Positions 12,098 to 26,340 of a stretch of DNA of 64,000 nt are shown here, one piece after another. The notes under the pieces are model-generated. The model ran no database searches. It was not told where the DNA came from and saw only the letters and a program-made list of their open reading frames with translations. Source of the DNA: Stratiolaelaps scimitus (Eukaryota; Arthropoda; Arachnida; Mesostigmata; Laelapidae); contig JABWDB010000035.1 of the NCBI GenBank assembly GCA_019614645.1, forward strand, positions 3,596,001-3,660,000, written 5' to 3'. Numbering within the stretch: position 1 is the stretch's first letter; each line of letters begins with the position of its first letter. Made by a program: the position numbers and the translations under genes.

Positions 12098-13840
12098 TGT
12101 TTTGTCGGTTGCCTAAAATAACAATAGGAGTTGTTCTTTCCTGGTCAAAACGGACACTTATATAATACATGTGACGGCTGGCATCGAACACTGCGATCCG
12201 TTTTGTCAGGTTTGTAAAATAAAATTGTATAATATACTAATCAAACGTTTGGGATGAACTCGTGACTCGTGATCAAGGACTAGTATCGACTGTTCCGACT
12301 ATTCTGACATATTCTAAGTTTCACAAGATTTAGAATTACCCGAAATTGTTATATGATTCGCAACAATACATATATATATATTATATGTAGTTGTCATGTG
12401 TACGCGAGAGTGGCTATGTTCATGTTTCAAATAAATGAGTCCATCATATATATGTATATATATATATATTGTATCGTCTGGTCTGTATCAATCAATGCAT
12501 TGTTAAATAGAACCGATCATATCTAAATTAGGCATGTATATTATAAATTATTAACTCATAACCATTTGGTTACGATAACCACAAGCAAACTGCCACAAAG
12601 AATTGGTGACAAAATCCAAATGCGGCTATCGAGCATATTTCATTGTAGTATCTGTCGCGGCGAATGGATATAGAAGCGGCAGAAGGTCACTTCAGCGGTG
12701 TACACAATGTTGCTGTTGTTTGATCGCCATAAAGGGAGGAAAAGACCTTGAGGTTATCACTCGCAAGTCAACGTCGGATACTTTATCGAACACTTGTAGT
12801 GCAGGAGAAGGCGCGCTCGGATGGACCAGGTCCAATAAAAGTCAGTGGCATCACAGAGTTTTGACATCAACAAGGCCCCTCTGGACTTGTTCTCATAACT
12901 GTCACCACCACCAACATCTGAGAAAGACGCCACACATGTTTTTTTTATTTCAGCGGCGCATTGTGCCTCCCGTAGTGTGGGGAATCAAGTAATTAGCTGT
13001 AGCCGTTGCGTAAGTACGCTCTAAAGTAACAAATGTCGCTCTCCACCACCTTCTGGGAAGGCATATGTGAATGTTTTGCATTCTAACTTGAGCTCAGTGG
13101 ACGTATCTAGCCAGATTGTATGTATAACGCGGCCAACAGCCCCACCGTCATATCGGTGAAGACTTCAACCTTAGTCGACTTTCCAAACAAAGTAGTTTCT
13201 AATGGATCATCCGAAGAAGCTAATTTTGTAAACTCATACGTACACAAGCGCCTCTGTCAGGTTGTTGAGTCCCTCATGAGCGAGGAAGCAATTCATGATA
13301 TATTGCTCACCACAGAACTTTCAATAATCAGTTAGAGGCTTTTGCGGCACCGCCCAAAATGGATTGCAGAGTTGTTAGTTTCCCAGTTCTGTCAGAAGCG
13401 AACGAGAGGTAAAGGTAGCTGCGATGACGTTGAATTAGAGTTACTAAACGTCTCCTGACAGATGACAAAACGGTACATGTCGGAGTTCAGGCAGTGCCTT
13501 ATCACCGAGCTTATTCCCGAAAGGGAGAAGTCTCCAAAACATAGAAATATTGAGGAACACGTCAATAGACTTGTCCAACTATGGATGAGGCGTCCAGTCC
13601 TCGCCTGGCATCGGTTGAGTCGTTGTTCATTGGACTATCATCTCCCCTCCCACGGTAATGTTCCCGTTAGCCTCAACGGTCCTAGTGTCTACGTCACACT
13701 AGACGCTATTTCTGCAAAAGGCAAACAGAACAGCTCCCCTAAAATGTAGTCACACACCCGCCACCCGCCAATTCTGAACGAGAAGCTCGGCGTTGCTCTT
13801 GTCGAACACCCTGAGCTCATTATAGTCGCTCCTACGAAGG
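12098..13840. other. Upstream region of the GMC gene, no gene seen
   Basis: It should hold the GMC promoter and 5' UTR, but no clear TATA box or initiator can be picked out. Short plus-strand ORFs (12603..12992, 13120..13335, 13462..13749) show no domain. The last two may be eroded upstream parts of the LINE relic that follows. Confidence 0.3.
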
Positions 13841-13849
13841 AGGCAGAAT

Positions 13850-14625
13850 GCCTGACCTCGATCGTCACTCCCGTTCACAAAGGTAAAGGTAAACACAATG
13901 TAGACAATTATCGTCCTCTCACACACAGAGTTCCATGTTGTGTCTTGTTGTTTGACAAAATTCACTGGTCACTATCTCTCTCCAAGCGATTTCCTAGCAA
14001 ACGCAACCATGGATTTGCAGAAGAAAAGTCTGCCGACACACAGCTCTAGAGGTGATACATGACTAGTCTCCTTTTCAGAATGCCAAGATTAACTTTTATG
14101 TATACAGTTTGACTTTTTCCAAGGCTTTTGGCCGTGTCAACCATTTACTCATTTCCAAGTTCCGAAATTTGAACCTTGACGTTGAGGTCCGAAAACAGGA
14201 TCAGAAAGTTTTCTCATAAAGCAGACTCTGTAGGTTAAAGTGAATAGCATGCTCAGCTAGTACGGACCGTGTCCCTCGGCAGTTCCCCAAGGATCGTGTT
14301 TGGGCCCCTTTATTGTTCTGTGTTTTTGTTGCGGACCTAAAAAGGGACCCCCCCGCGAGGCATCTTCTAACTTTTATGCAGATGACTTGAAATAATGTGC
14401 ATTTATAGTCTACGACGGCGACACTGCACAGTGGTTCAACCACTGCGCATTGTGCGGCTGGACTGAAACCCCCATAGACGTGGTGTGTTCGAGAACTGAT
14501 TTCCTTCTGAAGACTGCTCTTGCAGTCCCTCCCCCCGGTTCCACTCTATAATGATGTATTTAAATCCCGATATCTCTTATCATCCCTTCCGGTCAACAAT
14601 GGAAGATTTTGAATTGAATTGAATT
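13850..14625 (+). mobile_element. CR1/L2-like LINE reverse transcriptase relic
   Basis: Plus-strand translation in shifting frames gives consecutive RT landmarks: TPVHKGKGKHNVDNYRPL (13.87-13.92 kb), NHGFAEEKSADTQL (about 14.0 kb), LTFSKAFGRVNHLLISKFRNL (about 14.11 kb), a remnant of the GVPQGSVLGPLLF block (about 14.29 kb), and a broken F-ADD region near 14.37 kb. Stops and frameshifts are frequent. The fragment ends in a GAATT repeat (14612..14628), like the AATTG-type tail of the LINE at 63.3 kb. It is dead. The CR1/L2 assignment rests on motif style only. Confidence 0.75.
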
Positions 14626-14629
14626 CAAT

Positions 14630-17123
14630 CATCGATTGTCTTCTCAGAGAGGGAAATAAAAGAAGAACGAGATCTGCTCTCATGTCGACAATCTGTGTTA
14701 TTAACACGTATAATAAAACATGGCTTACTTATTCTCGACCTCTTTTAAACGATTTACAATTGTTCCAATACGGTTCAATACGCAATACAGCAGTCCGAGT
14801 TTATATAGTTACGAGTATAGCTCAGATGACCAGATGTCTGTTGAAATTAATTGCTAAAAATGCTAGTTTGTTTACATTACATTTACGAAACGGGTGAGTT
14901 TGTTTGCACTTAAAGTGATATTTCGTTTAACCAGCAATTTGATCCAGGTAACTACCTGACAGAATGTAGAGCTTTGCTACTATTGGCTAGCGGAATAACA
15001 ATCACTATTGTACTAGTGTAGATTCGAAGTAGTCCACGATTCGAGAACTGAGTCGCACACCCACGACTCAGGCTAGCTTATTCCCGAGTTTGCGTCTGTA
15101 TGACACATAAACGAGGTTCAGCTAACGAGAGACAAACAACATCTATATATATATATATATAAATTACGCAATTCGAATACATAAAACAATGTATCTCTGC
15201 AGATATTGTGCAAAATAGGGATAACCCTATCAATGGTGATTTAAATCATTAACTGCCGCATTTTCGTATGCAGTATCTCTGTCGTATGCAATAGCTGCAG
15301 CAGCATCAATTCCGGTTGACGGTACAAGAAGTTACGATAACGTGTATACTATAACGGATGCAAATGAGCTAGAACACAGAGGGATTGTGTCTTCCGCTGT
15401 ATATTATTCATAGGATGGTAACGACTCTTACTCTCAGTAGCAATATAGGCGATAGCTGAGCCAAGGTGATGGACAATACACGTCTATGTTAATCAATAGA
15501 AAGATAGATAGATACATGGTCGAATGAATTATTATTCATTCTGCTAGTACCACATGTTAAGTTTGTAGCAAAACAGACAAACGGATGATTATTTTTGTCG
15601 AATATAGAATTCTTCTAGCGCAAGCATTTTGTTTTTCATCCAACAAAAACATCACTCTCCCATGCTCAAAATTGGCCAGTAAAATTTTACGCGCGCTGTC
15701 AATATGTTACATACTGGCATTATATCAATTAGCCACAACACTTAAAATGTATATTATTTAAAAAAAAAAAAAGGCTGCTTGTGTCGTCCGCTGATCGAAT
15801 ACCCAATCCTAGATCAATGATAATAACGGTCGGTATTAACGACTAGTTCATAATTGTAGCACTAGTAGTTAACAGTAATCATAATAAATACGGCTATCTT
15901 AGCAGTTGCTATGTTGTGTTATCACGGGAGACGCCCGCAAGAGCTCCTCTACGCTCAACGTACCTGTGATAACGGTTGAAGCTAATTTCCGAATTCACCT
16001 CGGCATCTGCTGATGTATCTGTGGCCGCACACCTGAACAATTCTCGAGTCAAACATGCGCTCGTTGAGAGCAATCGAATCTCTTTATACTACATGATATG
16101 AATGCCCCCTCTTTTCAATTCATTCGATGGCGACGTCATAGGTGTGCATTGGCTATCAGTTGGCCATAGTCCGTTTGAAACCCATTGTATCCCACATCAA
16201 ATCTGTGACGGTTTGGACAGATGGCGGGTTGAATATGACACGCACCGCAAGAATGTCAATTGGAGAGACACAAGTGGTATTCGTTCATTTATTTGCTTAC
16301 TTATTTGTGCATTGCTGATCAGCGGAATGTCATTTTTAGTTGCAGTATGAATAATGCTCTAATCAGCAACAGCTTTAACAAATCGACGGCTTAATAAAGC
16401 CGGCTTTAATAAACACGTCCTTGGGTTATTAGAAATTCAACTTTTCTACGTATTAACAGAGGGAGCGTGCCGTAATATGGGTTCCACCCGGTGCTTTCAC
16501 GTGTCCATGTTGTCATGCGAACCCCAGTGCGCTGATTGCTCATATGTTAGTCCAGAGAGAGAGAGAGAGAGTCGTTACAGAGGGAAAAAATCAACCTTTT
16601 GGAAATTTTGTGCTAAAACAGAGGGCAGTCGATTCCACGGCTCATCTATGACCGCTGGTGTTAATATATACCTACAATAATAGAAAGTTAATACTACTTC
16701 CTCTCTCCATCCAATAGTGTTATCGAGAGGCCACCACTGTAATCGCTTTACGGTGGTGGCGACAAAACACGATCCACTCATGAGAAATATTGCTGCTCAC
16801 CTTTTTTTTGCCAATCCTAGAACGGACTGTCGCTTACGTTTCAATCACGATGAATCGGATGAACTGTGAAACACAACAACTTCATTAATACGGTTCGCTT
16901 GTCTATCTATCCGACACTGGACGTAATCGTCCACACGACGAAGTCCCGCGTTCGTTCGAGGTTATCCCAGTGAAGTGGATGGACATTCGTCTTCTGGTCG
17001 TCTTTCCCCTCTGTCCAAGTCAAAACAGCCGGAAAGGTCTCGAGGCCTCTCCACAGCCGCTACTCCCTCCACCACAATGAAGTGTTTTTTTGGAAATAAA
17101 TCGCATGAACAACAAGTGAGATG

Positions 17124-17173
<50 letters not shown>

Positions 17174-19370
17174 GTAATGTATTCTAACTAATTATGCGGA
17201 GTCATTTAGTTCAGTAGGCCGCAGTAAGCTTGCGCTGTGTCACGTTGCTGCCGAGACGGCAGTTAAGCATGTGAAGCATAGCAGTTAGTGTGTGTATCTG
17301 TGTTTGTTTGCGTTTCTGTAAAACAATGTTTTTGTGTCTTCGACCGTTCGTAGTATTACCACTAACATTACTACGGGGTGTGATGATGGTGATGATGATG
17401 TTTATTTATGGTGTTCATAAGGGTTGGGGTGGAACAAGTGGATTGCTGCCTTTGATCTTCGCGCTTTCTTTCTGGTGCTTGTTTTCAACCCAGTAGACGT
17501 AATTAGCACCATTATTAAAGTGTATTTGGTCTTCTTGTGTCGACGGGTTAAGCTAATCGACACGCGTTTTCCCCATAGTCCATTTCAGGTGTATACATAT
17601 ACACGCGCAAGACACACAAACAAGTATGACCGGCGTCATCATCAACAACAACTCCTTCGTTGTCATGCCACGATGCTGCTCTTCATTTGTAGGTCTGTGT
17701 CTTCGGCGTGTGGCGACTGGCATCACGTCTCATGCTAAACAAAAGCTCATACGTTTGAGCGTTTTGTAAATTTCTATTTGAATTTCAAATTCTATCTTGA
17801 CTTACTACCGTTTGATGTGATTTCGCATGATGCTGAGCACGCTTTGGCGGAAGCTGGATAAAGTAAGGCGAGGGTGAATGGTAGCTAGCCCACTGTCAGC
17901 GAGAACATGATATGTTCGCTACAGCGGCCGCTGGAAATTCAGCCTTTAGACGAACTTGTGCACAAAATTTCGAAAAAGTATGACAAAATAACTAGAAAAC
18001 TGATGAAGTCCCAAATCCCCTTATGTATTTCTAAATTTCGTAGTGGTGATCCTCATTTGGGTATTTCAGGTAATCAAAGAGTCGTGACGGCCTCTCCAAA
18101 TTACCTCTACATCTACAACGATGTATCAAATGGGCACTGCAGTTGTACCAGGTGCTGCTAATAATAATTGCCAATGCATGCCTTTTTAACGACTTAAACG
18201 AGAGATCGCCCGGATGCTCCGGCGCGTAATCCACGCCGGATGATACTATACAGGCATAGTGAATATGGACATAGGTGTTTATTTCATTTGCATGTGACTC
18301 ATTAACTCGAAATGTATTAATGCGATAGTGTAATTTTGGGCATTTTGAAACAGAAGATCATGTGTACATCAATACATTGTGCGATAATTATTTCCCTTTT
18401 TTTTACTGCTAATAAAAGGGTAGCGGGTTAGCAGTGAGCTATTAATTGTCAACATCATAACAAAATATCAAGCAGTTAACTAGTTAGAGCTGAACAAAGT
18501 TTTATGGGTCAGCTCATCACGAAGTAAAGCGCATCATGACATTCGAGTTGCGAGGTGAAGTTTTGCGCATATTGTTAATACTGCTTAGTTTCGAATGAGA
18601 CCACCGGTGGAACTAGGGTTACACTAATTAAGCCTATTACAATCTATCACCTAAACGCTCGTTCGGTTGTTTCCTTAATAATGTTTAACTAAATGACGCA
18701 GGTTCGAATCCCATTGCATGACATATTAGAGAACTTAAGCATTCTATGCAGTTCCTTTAATAAATCAATAAAGCCTTACCTTACCTTTACAGGTGCGAAT
18801 TTGATGAGCCCAAATGATAGCAACGGTGCTGCCGGTTAATCCATAGTAAAGCTGTGCATAAAGTGTAACTACAAATCAATAAGAACGACTCCGAGAAAGT
18901 CGGACCCAGTGCAACTGCCATGAGCTAAGATCATGAGCGTTTTGATATAACGAGCGAAAATAGTAAGTCACCAATCATCAAACTAAAAACTTACTTTATT
19001 GAGCAGACTTCAATCATAATTAACAGACAGATGCCTTGACATGGACTGGAATCGAGCACATCGTCTAGTTATCGGTTGCCTATCAAATTGCTTATGTATA
19101 GGACCTTAATTTTGCGGATATTATGCTAGATATTATACTAGCTGCTGGAGTTATGCCGGAAAATCTGACAATGACACCACCCAACACCACCATTCCCTAA
19201 ATTAATGTAGCCCCAAATGTGGATCGTGTCTCGGGCCTGACGTATACTTGCAATTTTCATGAGAATTTAGCGCGCCGTGACCACACCGAAGGACGCTATG
19301 ACGTGTCTGTTCATAGAGCCGCCTGTACCTATTCTTATTATTACACATTATTCGAAGAATCATGTATTGT
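14630..19370. other. Long non-coding stretch
   Basis: No gene is seen in about 4.7 kb. It contains (TA)n at 17128..17169, an (AG)n run near 16555..16570, and a GATGAT-rich patch at 17386..17402. Around 18700..18790 a B-box-like GGTTCGAATCCC is followed by AATAAA and a CCTTACCTTACC tail, probably a tRNA-derived SINE. ORFs such as 16102..16350, 17290..17496 and 17907..18161 are not supported by any family or splice context. Confidence 0.4.
17128..17169. repeat. (TA)n microsatellite
   Basis: A pure TA run in the 14.6-19.4 kb non-coding stretch. Confidence 0.9.
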
Positions 19371-19374
19371 TGTA

Positions 19375-20057
19375 TTACCAGGCCGACAGTGGTATCGCGG
19401 GTACAGCGTCTTGTGTGGAAGACTTCGCTGCATGGTTCGAGCCGCTCGGCGAAGTTTGAATATTTCTATAATATCGAGGGACTTCAGGGAGGCTGCTGGC
19501 GGGGCTACTCCGCCAGTAGCGATTGTCGTTCGTCGATTCATACGGATCCCATCGAGTCCGTTTACTCGGGTCGTGCCCCGATAGCGGATCTGGTCGTGGG
19601 AAGATGTTAGCTTGGCCCTCAGCAGAATAACTGGTTGAACCATAGTCACCCTGTGGCCGACTTGGGTAGCCGGCACTCGACGACGTTCGGCTTTCTCGAT
19701 AATCACCTCCCTGTTTAAACTTACTGTAGCCGTCTTCATTTCCATTCCATTGACCACCGAATCTGCTATTGTAATTCGCATAACTGACGTCGTATCCTTC
19801 ACCGACCCGATTATTGGGATATCGCGTTGGTGTGTATATGCGATCCTCCGACAAACGAGGATAGGGCAAGACGCTACTCGTCCAATTGCTGAAAGCCCGT
19901 GTCTTCTGATCTTGAAGGAACTTCTCAAGCATACGCTGCTGATGTTGCATCGACTGCAGAGTATACTCACGCATGTCCTCAGGGTACGCGGACCACCGGC
20001 AACGCTGATAGACGCAGTGAAGGCCCGCACAGCATGGGTGTTGCTTCGGTTGACACT
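19375..20057 (-). CDS. Last exon of an unidentified protein: Cys cluster then Tyr/Ser/Arg-rich tail
   Basis: A 227-codon open frame starts right after a TTTACAG acceptor and runs to a stop. It is most likely the final exon of a minus-strand gene whose earlier exon(s) I could not find. Just after the acceptor come C-x6-CC-x4-C-x4-C (HPCCAGLHC core), the same spacing style as the second exon of the knottin gene at 37.6 kb. There follow a helical Gln/Met-rich stretch (LQSMQHQQRMLEKFLQDQ) and a long low-complexity segment rich in Tyr, Ser, Gly, Arg and Pro without Cys. The coding-like composition favours this frame over the overlapping 19341..20096 frame. The function is unknown. A split secreted Cys-rich protein is one reading; an RNA-binding-type disordered tail is another. 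Confidence 0.5.
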
Positions 20058-22040
20058 GTAAATTTGGCCGAAGTCGCAATTGTTAGTTATTGTCATTGTT
20101 AGTTAGGTGGCCATGACGATTTTCAGGTGAACCCAAAAAAACAGACGCAATTGAATCAAATTTTCTACCGTACGATAGGTGCTATCAAACTTACTGAAAA
20201 ATGTGGTCATTTTGCTGGTCAAGTACAAACTGATTCGTAATTCCCGTCGGAGACTGGCAGCAATTAACATGTCTATGCTCTAGATCTATACATATCTATT
20301 GTTGTGTATTACATGAATTCAAATTTTTGGGTTTTGCTGAATTGAGAGAAAGAGTCTATATTTTTATTTCGGCCGCCGCTGCTGCGTTCGAGTACTAGTT
20401 GATTTCTGTTTACTGATCTCCTAATTCAGTCCATGAATAGATAAGATAAAGTCAACTAAATCGAGGTGGTCGACAGTTCTTGCGTAACCTCTACTTGGCT
20501 GGTTCAGATATATTCTGGCTAAATGGAGGCTCACGATGCTTACATAGCACTTCAGGATAATTGAACAAGAGAGAATTTATTGGAATGCATCTTGACGTTT
20601 GGCGTGTCAATTATTATTAATCGATTATTTCGACTATTCAATATACATTTGAATATCTCATCATTGGATTGCCTTCTCAGAAGAATTTCTATTTTCATAC
20701 TGGACAGTTTTCCTATATTTTTCGAGTAAGAATATAATAGTAGCAGTACTAGTGGTAGTATTAGGGTTGATAGATTCCCTGTATTTCCTCTACGGTTGCT
20801 CTGTTTGTATCATTTGGCGGCCATCGAGGGGCCGTTCACTAAGCTTTCGAAATTACAGTGGCCTCAAAGCGGCCGAAAATCGACAACAAAACAGACAGCA
20901 CTTCAGTCTCTCGACCACTGTGGGCCATCATTATCGACGCTGTAAGCGGTCGGTCATCGTGGACACCTCTAGCCGACGCATCTATCTTCACTTTGGTGTT
21001 CGGTAGACTTAACGGTTTAACCAGGACGTTAAGCCGTGAACCTCCGCCTTCCCGTGTCCGCTCTTTCTTCTTGATTTCCTCATACTAGAGATTACACTGT
21101 GCTTTCCAATTGCTCTATAAGCACCTACACCGACGTCGTTCGTTGCGACATCGAACTCTTGCTTGTGTTCTTTTCATTAATTTACTGTGATACCCCACTG
21201 AAATCTGAATCATTCACTCAGCATCACGAAAATATTTCTCCTACTTCTCCAACTACTTTACGCCAAACCTGACCCAACTAAATACTATCGTAGATGTATT
21301 TTTTATTAAATTTATGCTATGTACGATTTCAGGGGAGTGAACACCTGAATTTTGTAATTATAATTCCATTACCAATCTGAGTTTGATTATAACAAAATTC
21401 TCAAAGAAAATATTGCCCAATGAACCTGCCGTAGCAGATCGAGCCAGCGTTACAGTCTGTGTGCTTCGTTTTATAAGCGAGTTTTAACCTTTTCCATGTA
21501 AGCTCGGCATCCTCCTGTTGAGAAGTCAGCTTCATCCTTGTACGCCGAAGTACTCTTTAGCGAAAGGTGACACAACACAATTAACGTACACGAGTTAATC
21601 CAAAAGGCCATGTCCTAATTTGAATGATGATCTCGGCCAAAAGAAACTTGCAGTTCTCTTCGACCCAAACGCGGTCACAGGGCCGGTCACTTCCAGATGC
21701 TTTCGTTTAGAGAAAACGCTTAGATCAACCCATAGTATTCCCTGCGGGACACCATGAAATTCGGCTCGTAGGCACTCTCCTGTGCTATGTTCGCAGGGGC
21801 GAATCTTTTGGTGATACTCCCGCGATGCCAGTACTGGCGCACTTTTATCAGCAGGCTACCGATACAGGCGCCATTCAACGGCACTCTGCTAGGTAACTTC
21901 AATTGATGCAGGTTTGTATAGGCGGAATTGGACATAGGTTCGCCGATGCACCTGAACGGCTCCGTCAGCCGTCATCGGCACAAATCGACCGGATGTCGAT
22001 GCGGTTCATCGACAACTATGTATTTACAAAGGGCCTCTAA

Positions 22041-22042
<2 letters not shown>

Positions 22043-22074
<32 letters not shown>
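22043..22074. repeat. (TA)n microsatellite
   Basis: A pure TA run in intergenic sequence. Confidence 0.9.
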
Positions 22075-22077
<3 letters not shown>

Positions 22078-25000
22078 GAAGCGTAATAAACAATACTGTG
22101 CCTCTCATCACTTCAAACCCTAGACTACAATTGTGGGATGCCCACAATCATAATCCCTGTAAGCAAGCGCCTACCACTGGGAATGCAACGCCTTCGTTGC
22201 GAAACTTACGTTCATACAATAATCGATATAATAAAATGATGTTGTCACACTGTTTTAGCACGATGTCATTTCCTCGCGTCTGAATTATGTAACAGGTGTT
22301 TTTGACTTTCATTTTTTTTAAATTTCAATGAACACATTTAACGTTTTAAGAAGAACTCCGCCTCAAACTTCTCAGCGCCAATATCCGATAATGGGCAACG
22401 TCACTTGCAACATGGTGGAGGCCAACTCCGACTATTTTATGGATAACGCATGCGGATCTATTCACGCCGATCAAACGAAACTACGCGCTGAGAACTGATA
22501 TGATTATTTTAAATCAATTTCGAAATTTAACCGACTCTCCGCTGGGGCTTCGAAACCGGTGACTCTGCGAGTCCGGTGCTTCAGCCTATCATTTTACCGC
22601 ATTGAGGGAATAAGCCAACATAAACATATATATATATATATTATATTATATATATATTATAACGTTGCCTGTATTTGATTATAAGCTACACAAGACTCCT
22701 GGCACAAGTTGGAGGTGACAAATCAGTACTTCGACCTGGGTTCATCTATTGTAAACGTGGCCAACGATGCAAGAATCTAGCAGGCTATACCTCCCAATCG
22801 GTTTTCGCAGAACCCTTGATAAGTTTGACCGGTAGATATGCCGACTAGCGGAACTATTTGTACTATACGAAAACAATGACACTTTGGTATTGATCTGAGA
22901 ACTGGCTTTATTCTGTAATCGATACAATCACGTTAACATACAATCAATATAATGGAATAATAATGTGTCACCCATGAATAACAACATTATCTTTAGTCCA
23001 TTATAATGTCAAAACAAAAATAGTAATTATTATTAAGATTATATAATAGCGAGTTGTGTACCGTTCTCATAAAACTCTTTCCTTCTTTTTCGTTTGTTTG
23101 TTTTCCTTAGAAACTAATAATCAGTAATAATAATATTTATTATACCAATAAATAAATATTAGTGATATAGAAGTGATAACAATAATAGCGAATATCGTTA
23201 TAATAATATCAATAATAATAATAATAATAGGTGTATTGTGAAAATCGTAGCAGTGTAGCAGACTCGTCTCCACTAGACGTTTCAGCGTCTCTCCTTTCGA
23301 ACATGTATGTTGGTGTTTGTGGGTGTTTGTGTGTGCATTATTTATATACATTTTTCTGCTCAGCTACTACCTGCTCGATCGGTCGCTTGCCTTCGGTAGT
23401 TCCTTCCGGCAACGACTCTCCTCCGTCTAGGGTCACGCCCTACACCATCGTTATCACGGATGCGGGGCCATTGTTATTATTCTTCTTCTTCTAGACGTGC
23501 AACTTCCCAGAAACTTCTCCTATCTCCATTGACATTTTTTCACCCTATCAACTATCGTAGTAATCAAGTCACCGTTCATTGACCGTGTATCGTCAAAACA
23601 TGTTATTTTCCGTGTTTCTTGGACACCACATTAAACGGCTACATGGTGACAACGTCGGAAGGTAGTCAACGCCTTCGAAAAGGCGCACTTCTCCTCTCTC
23701 TCTCTCTCTCTTCCTTTCATTATTATTTTGTTGGTGGTGCCTTTTACTTTTGAAACTCTCCCTAAGCGTGTAATGTCTCCCTGCTGTGTTTGAACCTGTA
23801 CGCACAACTGCCTGTCACCTCGACGACATCCTCACAGTTCAGCTTAGCTGGCGTCGTCCTGTTCGCGTCATCAGCGTGCTCTCCCGAACTGTAGGCCCTT
23901 CTGCCGCATCATGTGCCTTCGTCCTATTGGCCCTATAAATGGCCATTTCCAATTGCTTTCGACAATGTCTACGACGACACTTCCTATTCTTCAGCTGCTA
24001 TAATTAAGAAAGAATACCGCCCAATGCATCAGTTGTTCCCAGCACACCCCACCCTTCTACGAGCGTTAGACGAAAGTGTCTCGTCACACGGTGTCGACTC
24101 GTCACACACGCTTGCCGTTTTGTCTACTGCTGTGTGGTCGAAACTGGATAGAAGCCCGCTCAACAACACTTTCATTACAACCCGACCACAGCTTGTATTC
24201 TTCCTATCGTATTACCGGCATTCAGTCTGTTATTGCCGCCTAGTTCACAGGTCAGTCTGCTCACGCAACCAAGCTGTGCGCTAGCCAACCTTCTCCCGTG
24301 GATAGCAATTGGTAGTTATATTATTATTAATAATAATGATAATAATAATATATCGATGTCGTTTGGTTGTTGTTGTTGCTGTTGTTGTTGTTCTTGTTGC
24401 CACTATTATTATTATTATTATTCTTATTATTTTCCAGCCGTTCGTATGAGCTAACTTGGTCCACTCCCAATCTTCACTTCATACGAGTATATATATATAT
24501 CAGCACTGGCCGGTTCATAAATTTGTCTCATGTGTTCAGCTCCTCGTGGGCGACAGTGGAAACCTTCAGACATCCCATAGCGGTCCGTTGTTACGACCAG
24601 CATTCATCAATGATAGCTCCTCGAGTATCCTTATTCTACTCAATCAGTTTCATCTTCTGCTACTTTTGCGCTATCAGCCTCTAAACGAAAGCAAAGCTGA
24701 CAACTTATAAATAGATTATTAGTCCAAGTCTCTATTATCATTATTGACCAGTCTCTATGAGCCCCTATCATGCATCTCGTCCGAACGGGCTCTCCCGAGC
24801 CACTACTCACCCATTTTCGCTTCGAGACAACCCCACAACCTCTTAGACGTCCCCTCGAGATGATGCCAGAGAGGAAATTTCATACAGCAACAATAACAAT
24901 AGCAATAGTAGCTGAGCAGCGCAGCCTAGTACCGCAAAACAAACATCTCTTGAAATCGCTCTTTCACCCTCTCCTCCCCGTCAATGTTTTACGTGAATGA

Positions 25001-26316
25001 TATCATTCTCGAATATCATTCATTCAGACCTCTCATACTAATTCACCTGATTTGTTTTCTATGTGAAATTCTTGAGCACTTCCTCTCTCTCTCTCTGGCT
25101 CTGCTGTATTCTGTTTTAGACCAGCTGAACAGGACGAATACAACAATATTTTCATGCTCATTATTGTTGCTCAAATCTTGTCGCTCAAGTGGAATTCACC
25201 TCTGTGTGGGGACGTGTGGTGATTCCATTAGGAGCAGATTAGTTACAATTACTACATATTCACTTTAGGGCTTCAGATGCTAGCTCAGACTACATGCAAC
25301 TCATTACATGCAATTCAAACGAAGAGATGTTCTCACGGTTTTGGTAGGCGAACGGCAATCTCTCATCATGCGGGGCACATCTACATCCAGAGCGACAACA
25401 AAAAAAAAAGACATTCAAGTCGTCGTTTACACTTTTTCGGCGTCTCTACTTATTTGACATAGTAATAGCGATAATTAGTAATGACAAACCAACTGATTCG
25501 ATTACATGTGTGCGAATTTTCTTTGTGAAATACTTCATCATGAAACTGCCCGAACAATTTAACAGGATCAAGGGAGGAGTGCTCGTCGTTATGTTCTGAA
25601 CTTCTTTACGAAGTCTTACAATACCATAACAGTATCATCATCATCATCATTAATTTGTCTCAGTTCACTTCCTATAGACAATCATTTGCTCATCGTCAGG
25701 ATGTGCTTTCCCTGTTGTCGCTATTAGTGAACAACAAACATGCGTGCTTTTTAGTTTGTTGTTGTTGTTGCTCCTGCTGCTGCTGCGGCTGCTGTTAGTG
25801 TTGTCGACTTTTCACAGATTCGGTTTAATTTAGGTTTTTCTTTTGTGATTGATTCCATTCACTTTTCTTCAACCGAATCATCATTTCCCCCCTCCAGCCC
25901 TTACAGGGTGAGCAAATGCCCTCTGGCGCATTGTTGTTGTTGTTGTCGTCATCATTCGTCACTGTTTGCTAACTCGTTCCTGTCACCGTCGTTGTGGCGC
26001 GCTACTTGGCTCATTCTTGTTGCAAGGTGTTCTCTCTTACCACGTGATTTCTATGAAAGTTTGATGTTCTGCTGGTGCTGCTGCTGCCAACGTTTGTTGA
26101 CCCGTCCATTTTGTATCTAACGTCTGCCGCTATGCACATGTTCACCCCTCAGACGTCCCTGCTCGTGCCTCGGTCCAGAGAGACAATCAGGCATGGTATA
26201 GTATCTATGCATGTACGTGTGTGCATTTACCATTCGTAGCTCGTGCTAACAGTCAACACACGTGGGGGACACTGGCTGGGGAATGCCATACAATATAGTT
26301 TATTGATTGAACATGC

Positions 26317-26340
26317 GGCAGCAGCAGCAGCAGCAGCAGC
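26317..26340. repeat. (CAG)n trinucleotide run
   Basis: About eight GCA/CAG units in a row without an open protein frame around them, so it appears non-coding. Confidence 0.85.

Noticed and set aside
12603..12992. 129-aa plus-strand ORF as a Cys-rich protein gene
   Set aside because: The cysteines come from a TGT/TGC-rich patch. There is no signal peptide, no regular Cys spacing and no splice support.
19341..20096. 251-aa minus-strand ORF
   Set aside because: It overlaps the 19375..20057 exon in another register. That frame has the better acceptor and protein-like composition, and the longer ORF starts inside the presumed intron.
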